Part shown: one piece after another, positions 5,076 through 9,613 of the stretch
Position numbering within the stretch: position 1 is the stretch's first letter
Layout of the letters: each line of letters opens with the position of its first letter
Source: an uncultured Bacteroidales bacterium
Lineage (GTDB): Bacteria; Bacteroidota; Bacteroidia; Bacteroidales; Bacteroidaceae
Assembly (NCBI GenBank): GCA_902803195.1
Contig: CADCOX010000176.1
Location: forward strand, 1-9,613
DNA: 9,613 nucleotides
Reading direction: 5' to 3'
Notes under the pieces: model-generated
What the model saw: only the letters and a program-made list of their open reading frames with translations
What the model was told of the DNA's origin: nothing
The model's database searches: none
Position numbers and translations under genes: made by a program

Positions 5076-8000
5076 ATGACGAGAAAAAGACTTTATCTTT
5101 TGGCACTGGCGCTGCTGACACTCCTCAGCAGCGTTCGGGCAGCAGAGGAGCATCTGCGAATGCACGTTGATTTCAAGCAAGTCGATGGCACCACCGTGAC
5201 CGATGCTGTCGGCGGCATCGCGGCCAAACTGATTGGAGCGGCAAAGGTGGAACGCGTGGGCAAATACCAAGTGTTGAACCTGGGCAACAACTCGGGCTAC
5301 CTCAACCTCACCGCAGCAGCTGGCGTACTGCTGAAATCCATGAATGACTTCACCATCTCCTCCTGCTACCGCATCGACGATGCAGCCTCGCTGGAAGGCA
5401 ACGGCTATTTCCTGTGGGCTTTCTCCACCACGGCTGCCAACACCCAGACCACAGGGCGCTATCTGGCTTACCGCCTCAATGCACAGCGCATGGCAACGTC
5501 TGCGGCAGGATGGGGCTCTGAGAGCGGTTTGGAGGTGGGCCGCTCTGCCGACAAAGGTCATTGGGCACACGTGCTCTACCGCCAAAGTGGCTCGAATGGT
5601 GAACTCTGGGTAGATGGCCGGCGCGTGGCGCAGAGCAGTGAAATGCCTACCCCAAAAGAAGTCTTCACAGCCACTCCGGGCTACTGCTGGATGGGCCGTG
5701 CTCCATTCTCTGGCGACAGCTATCTCCGTCAGACCATGGTGGCAGACGTGCGCCTGTACGACGTGGCCGTCAGTAATCAGCAGGTGGCAGAGTTGGCAAC
5801 CATCGCCACAGACTTGGAACGCGAGTACAATTATGGCACTCCGGGCGACTTCACCGCCCTGCAGACGAAGGTCAAGGAGTGCCGCTCTTTCGCAGAGGGC
5901 GACCTCGCAGGATATGCCCCGAACGCAGTGGCGGAATTGCGGGATGTGATGGGGCAGGCAGTGCAAGAGCTGCAGGTTGCACGCGCATCGCAACCGCTCA
6001 TTGACCAGTACGTGAAGCGGCTCACTTCACTGCTCGCCAACGCCCGAGCCACCAGCGGGTACGCCGCAAAGCGCGTCTTCCCCGTGACCGAGGACCACGG
6101 CTTCGTGCACCCCGGAGGCATCGTCTCCCAGCAGGACATCGATCGTGCTAAGCAACTTCTTGCTGAAGGCAACACGCGCATCAAGCGCGCATGGGAGATC
6201 CTTTGTGCCAACGAATACTCCAACGCCAACATCGCCACCTGGCCGACACCCACGGTGATCCGCGGCGGAGGCAGCGGACAAAATTATATGAATTGCGCGC
6301 GCGGAGCTGCCATGGCCTATCAGAACGCCCTCCGGTGGAAGATTGGCGGCACACGAGAGAACGCCGATGCCGCCGTGCGCATCATGATGCAGTGGGCACG
6401 CGAGTGCAACGGCCTGGGCGGCGACACCAACATCTCACTTGCCGCAGGTATATACGGCTACGAATGGGCCAACGCCGCCGAGCTCATGCGTGATTATGAG
6501 GGCTGGAGCCGCGAGGACTTCGATACCTTCCGGCAGTGGATCATCCGCGTGTTCTATAATCCCGCCATCGACTTCCTGCGCCGCCGCCACGACACATGGA
6601 TGAACTGGCGCTACCCCAACATGGGCGAGCGCCCGGGCCACTACTGGAGCAACTGGGGACTGTGCAACGCACTCTGCGTCATGAGCATCGGCATCCTCTG
6701 CGACGACGTCCACATGTACAACCAAGGCGTCAGCTTCTATAAATACGACCACCAAGGCACTTTCCAAGCCGACCGCAGCAAGCTCACGCAAATCGTCGAC
6801 GACGGTTGCAACGAGTTCATTGGCAACCTGGTACCCATCGTGATTCCCGATGAGCGCGGCCCCTTCGGCTACCTCGGACAGATGCAGGAGAGCGGTCGCG
6901 ACCAAGGTCACGCCCTCATGGCACTGGGCCTCGCCCTGGACATCTGTCAGGTGGGACTCACGCAGGGCGACGACCTCTATGCCTACATGGACGACCGCAT
7001 CGCTGCCGGCCTGGAGCATGTGGCAGCCCTGAACTTTGGCGGCGTGGCAGGCTCAGCTCTGCCATGGAAGAACTACAACTACTCCGACTGCCGTGGCTAC
7101 TTAGGCGCTGGATGGCTCCACACCGCCCCTAACGAGGACGGCAAGGGCGAGTTCCGACCCTATTGGGATCGCGCCATAGGCTACTACGAGGGCCTGCGCG
7201 GCGTCAAACTGCAATATGCAGAGAAAGCAAGCGCGGCTGTTTGCCCCGACGGCGGTGGCGGCAACTACAGTCAGAACTCCGGCGGCTTTGACCACGTGGG
7301 ATTCTCCACACTCACCAGCTGGCGACCCGCTATCGAGGCCGAACAAGCCATCACGCCCCTCCACGGCGACATCATCTATAAGGGCGAGACACTCGTGAAC
7401 CAAACCAACCTCGGAGGACTGAAGTACAAGTATGAGGCAGGCCCCACCAAGGCCATCCCCGCCGACGGAGCCGACATCACCCTCATCCCGCAGCTGCCCG
7501 AAGGCACCGAGGACAGCGGCAACTGGCTATGGAGCACCGGCGAGCAGACGCGCCAGATTACCGTCAAGGCCGACCGCAGCTACATCTACCGCGTCACCTA
7601 CACCGCAAAGAACGGCACCCAGAGCCAGCAGGCCTTCGCCATCGCTGTCAGCGGCGACGCCGCTCCCGATGTGATGACTAACGAGATTACCATCGACGGC
7701 ACGATCCTACGCGAGACAGAAGCCACCGTGCTCAGCGGCAAGAGCGTCATTCTCTATGCCGGAGCCACAACGGGATGGACCAACGACTACCTCTGGGACA
7801 ACGGCCAGAAGACCAGCGTCATCACCGTGCCCAACATCACGACCAGCCGCACTTATACCTGCCAGTATGCCAACCAGAGCGGAGCCGTCAGCGAGAGCCG
7901 CTTCCACATCAACGTAGTTCCTGCTCAGCAGTTTATCACGGTCGGCAGCGGTGAGAGCGAGGGCAGCGAAGTGCAGGTGCTCAGCGGAACGGAGGTGACA

Positions 8001-9317
8001 CTGCGCATGGTCATCCCAGCTACTGCAGACCCCGACAACGTCATCTGGACCGACGGCACACGAGGCACCAGCTGCACCGTGACCGACGTAACCGAGGACA
8101 CCGAAGTGACAGCCACCTTCGAAGGCAACACTTACACTTTTAATATATATGTCAAGGCGACAGACTATGCCTACTACGACCTGCTGACGGCTGCACGTGG
8201 CTACAAACTCGTCTCTTCAACCGAGGAACTCACAACACTGGCAGCCAACCACTACTTCGTCCTCGCCAGCGATCAGGCAGATCTCCTCATCGGCCTCAAG
8301 GATGCACCCAAGAACGGCAACAAGGCGCTCTTCTTCCAGACGCCTGCCGACCCCACGACGGACCTCACCAAGGTCTTCACCATCGAACCCTACGGCGATG
8401 CCTTCTGCCTACGCAACATCGACTACGACGGACTACTGCTGCAGACCGAATGGGACCGCCCCGACCAGCTCCGCACCCACGACCAGCCCCTGGCCTGTGA
8501 GTGGACGCGCTTCCTCCTCGCCTACGCCGACGGCGCTTGGGCCGTCGAGAACGGCAAGTACCCCGGCAACTGGCTCGGACTCTGGACACCCGCCAACGGC
8601 TACCGTGACGGCGAGGAGATAGCCTGCAACAAAACCGGCGCAGACATCGCCCACCTGCAACTCTTCGCCATCGAGAAGAACCGATTCCACGCCGACCTCG
8701 TCGGTGGCAGCTCTCCCACCGAGAAAGCCGTTGACCTCACGCCGCTGATTGTCAACCCCCAGTTCGTGGGCAACGGCTACGGATGGACCATGACCGGCAC
8801 ATGGGGCAACCAGCGCTACAACGGAGCCGTTGAGGTGTGGCACAGCACCAATTTCCACTACACACAGACCATCAGCGGACTGCCTGCTGGTCGCTACACC
8901 GTCACCTGCCAGATGGCTAACGGCGAAGGCGCCAACACGGGCTACCTTTACGCCACTGCCGGTTCAACTACCGTACAGGATGTTGTCAAGCAAAGCTGCG
9001 CCAACAGCAACTTCGATGCCGAACGCAACAAGATGGGAAACAACCTGAAGTACGGACTGCTCTCCGTGGACATCGAGATCCTCGACGGCACGCTCACCAT
9101 CGGCATCCGCGAACCGTCGGCAGGCAATACCTGGCTCGTTTGGGACAACTTCACCCTCACCTACAAAGGCTCCATCGACACCGCCATCACCACTGTCGGC
9201 AGCACGCAGCATGACGCAGCGCCGGCCATCTACGACCTCAGCGGACGCAGGCTCACATCCAACAAGACCAAGCCCCGTGGCGTCTACATCATCAACGGCA
9301 AAAAATACCTCAGATGA
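5076..9317 (+). CDS. Secreted multidomain alginate-lyase-like protein (LamG, lyase toroid, Ig-like, CBM-like, sorting tail)
   Basis: 1413 residues. Signal peptide at 1-23 (MTRKRLYLLALALLTLLSSV, then RAA). A LamG/concanavalin-like sandwich spans about 25-235 (GHWAHVLYR, GELWVDGRRV, ADVRLYDVAVS). A helical FIVAR-like linker spans about 250-330. The catalytic region, about 335-755, begins FVHPGGIVSQQDIDRAKQLL and carries MNWRYPNMGERPGHYWSNWG (509-528), ESGRDQGHALMALGLALDIC (605-624) and GGFDHVGF (736-743). This layout is that of alginate_lyase-like alpha/alpha-toroid proteins, with polysaccharide lyase family 38 as one candidate; H522, Y523, R608 and H612 are possible catalytic or binding residues. 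Three Ig-like domains follow at about 773-862, 870-948 and 951-1027, sharing the turn LWSTGE / LWDNGQ / IWTDGT. An unassigned module lies at about 1029-1205 and a carbohydrate-binding-like sandwich at about 1218-1364. The tail IYDLSGRRLTSNKTKPRG then VYIINGKKYLR resembles Prevotella C-terminal sorting tails. The start at 5076 gives the signal peptide and follows the promoter; longer in-frame starts lie upstream of it. It likely cleaves a uronic-acid glycan by beta-elimination at the surface or outside; substrate unproven. Confidence 0.85.
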   Translation: MTRKRLYLLALALLTLLSSVRAAEEHLRMHVDFKQVDGTTVTDAVGGIAAKLIGAAKVERVGKYQVLNLGNNSGYLNLTAAAGVLLKSMNDFTISSCYRIDDAASLEGNGYFLWAFSTTAANTQTTGRYLAYRLNAQRMATSAAGWGSESGLEVGRSADKGHWAHVLYRQSGSNGELWVDGRRVAQSSEMPTPKEVFTATPGYCWMGRAPFSGDSYLRQTMVADVRLYDVAVSNQQVAELATIATDLEREYNYGTPGDFTALQTKVKECRSFAEGDLAGYAPNAVAELRDVMGQAVQELQVARASQPLIDQYVKRLTSLLANARATSGYAAKRVFPVTEDHGFVHPGGIVSQQDIDRAKQLLAEGNTRIKRAWEILCANEYSNANIATWPTPTVIRGGGSGQNYMNCARGAAMAYQNALRWKIGGTRENADAAVRIMMQWARECNGLGGDTNISLAAGIYGYEWANAAELMRDYEGWSREDFDTFRQWIIRVFYNPAIDFLRRRHDTWMNWRYPNMGERPGHYWSNWGLCNALCVMSIGILCDDVHMYNQGVSFYKYDHQGTFQADRSKLTQIVDDGCNEFIGNLVPIVIPDERGPFGYLGQMQESGRDQGHALMALGLALDICQVGLTQGDDLYAYMDDRIAAGLEHVAALNFGGVAGSALPWKNYNYSDCRGYLGAGWLHTAPNEDGKGEFRPYWDRAIGYYEGLRGVKLQYAEKASAAVCPDGGGGNYSQNSGGFDHVGFSTLTSWRPAIEAEQAITPLHGDIIYKGETLVNQTNLGGLKYKYEAGPTKAIPADGADITLIPQLPEGTEDSGNWLWSTGEQTRQITVKADRSYIYRVTYTAKNGTQSQQAFAIAVSGDAAPDVMTNEITIDGTILRETEATVLSGKSVILYAGATTGWTNDYLWDNGQKTSVITVPNITTSRTYTCQYANQSGAVSESRFHINVVPAQQFITVGSGESEGSEVQVLSGTEVTLRMVIPATADPDNVIWTDGTRGTSCTVTDVTEDTEVTATFEGNTYTFNIYVKATDYAYYDLLTAARGYKLVSSTEELTTLAANHYFVLASDQADLLIGLKDAPKNGNKALFFQTPADPTTDLTKVFTIEPYGDAFCLRNIDYDGLLLQTEWDRPDQLRTHDQPLACEWTRFLLAYADGAWAVENGKYPGNWLGLWTPANGYRDGEEIACNKTGADIAHLQLFAIEKNRFHADLVGGSSPTEKAVDLTPLIVNPQFVGNGYGWTMTGTWGNQRYNGAVEVWHSTNFHYTQTISGLPAGRYTVTCQMANGEGANTGYLYATAGSTTVQDVVKQSCANSNFDAERNKMGNNLKYGLLSVDIEILDGTLTIGIREPSAGNTWLVWDNFTLTYKGSIDTAITTVGSTQHDAAPAIYDLSGRRLTSNKTKPRGVYIINGKKYLR

Positions 9318-9613
9318 ACAAACTGCTATTCACCCTCACACTCTGTCTCGCTGCGTCCTATCAGGGCGCAGCGCAGACTTTTGTCCATTTCACGACCACC
9401 GAGGCCAGCGCTTGGAGCAAGACGAAGGCCAAGCTCTCCACGAATGTGGCCAGCGATCTTTCCGCCGAAGTTTCACGTACTGATGAGTCCTCCAGCCCCC
9501 TGCTCCAACTCACTGAGCTGCAGCCTGGCCACGAGTTCCGGGCCTGGGGTACCTGCTTCAACGAACTGGACCTCGATGCCTTGGAACTTCTCACGCCTGC
9601 CGACCAGCAGCAG
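9314..9613 (+). CDS. Secreted GH30-like glycoside hydrolase (N-terminal part)
   Basis: The ATG at 9314 overlaps the TGA of the lyase gene (ATGA) and the frame stays open to the right edge, giving 100 residues of an incomplete protein. Residues 1-21 are a signal peptide (MNKLLFTLTLCLAASYQGAA, then Q). The segment FRAWGTCFNELDLDALELL (75-93), followed by TPADQQQ, matches the start of the barrel in GH30 enzymes, where the usual form is close to GFGGCFNELGWDAL, preceded by the first strands of the side beta-sandwich. GH30 includes beta-glucosidases, glucuronoxylanases, beta-glucuronidases and fucosidases; the catalytic glutamates lie beyond the window, so activity cannot be chosen. The overlap implies co-transcription and coupled translation with the lyase, and the likely task is to trim oligosaccharides released by it. 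Family call moderately sure because it rests on one motif plus context. Confidence 0.7.
   Translation, partial: MNKLLFTLTLCLAASYQGAAQTFVHFTTTEASAWSKTKAKLSTNVASDLSAEVSRTDESSSPLLQLTELQPGHEFRAWGTCFNELDLDALELLTPADQQQ

Noticed and set aside
5061..5993. Minus-strand 310-codon frame opposite the LamG region
   Set aside because: Cys/His/Ala-rich composition without a recognisable domain; it is the antisense of a well-supported gene and a common artefact of GC-rich codon bias.
8433..8858. Minus-strand 141-codon frame opposite the unassigned lyase module
   Set aside because: Val/Gly/Ala-rich shadow frame; the plus strand has uninterrupted protein-like coding with secretion and binding domains.
1..9613. 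CRISPR array, tRNA, rRNA or insertion sequence
   Set aside because: No spaced direct repeats of CRISPR form, no cloverleaf or rRNA segment and no transposase or terminal inverted repeats with target duplication were seen; the heptads are contiguous, without spacers.

Overview
The window looks like a chromosomal segment of a Bacteroidales bacterium, most probably from the Prevotella/Bacteroides group. The evidence is that three places carry the Bacteroidetes sigma-ABfrA-type -7 element TAnnTTTG (all as TACCTTTGCA), start codons lack Shine-Dalgarno sequences, there is an outer-membrane barrel protein with the family's typical C-terminal tail, there is an HTCS-like sensor/regulator (Reg_prop, Y_Y_Y, AraC HTH), and a large secreted enzyme ends in a Prevotella-style tail (DLSGRR...GVYIINGKKYLR). 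The species cannot be fixed from the window.

Layout, left to right. (1) 1-1133, plus strand: the C-terminal 376 residues of an outer-membrane beta-barrel protein (TonB-receptor-like, OMP_b-brl_3 type). (2) 1134-1606: no gene. It holds a striking AT-rich heptanucleotide repeat (GTGAAAA/ATGAAAA, nine units) facing a second heptad array on the opposite strand sense (TTTTCAC, fifteen units in phase), then a well-formed promoter and a long leader. (3) 1607-2580, plus strand: a two-gene operon with an ATGA overlap, encoding a polytopic membrane protein and a small winged-helix regulator of the HTH_34 type. (4) 2603-4864, minus strand, convergent with that operon: a 753-residue membrane-spanning regulator with a periplasmic propeller sensor and a cytoplasmic AraC-type DNA-binding domain, but no histidine kinase or receiver. 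(5) 4865-5075: divergent control region with a promoter in each direction and a perfect 10-bp inverted repeat, a candidate operator. (6) 5076-9317, plus strand: a 1413-residue secreted multidomain protein (LamG-like domain, helical linker, alginate-lyase-like alpha-toroid catalytic domain, three Ig-like domains, an unassigned module, a carbohydrate-binding-like sandwich, C-terminal sorting-type tail). (7) 9314-9613, plus strand, ATGA overlap: the first 100 residues of a secreted GH30-like glycoside hydrolase, cut by the window edge.

Items 4 to 7 read as a small polysaccharide utilisation locus. The membrane regulator would sense a periplasmic oligosaccharide and activate the divergent lyase-GH30 operon, whose products would attack a uronic-acid-containing glycan. 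The substrate is inference: lyase folds of this kind and GH30 enzymes both include members that act on glucuronate-containing polymers. No SusC/SusD pair is visible in the window. The most unusual elements are the heptad repeat, the kinase-less HTCS architecture, the divergent inverted repeat and the multidomain lyase.
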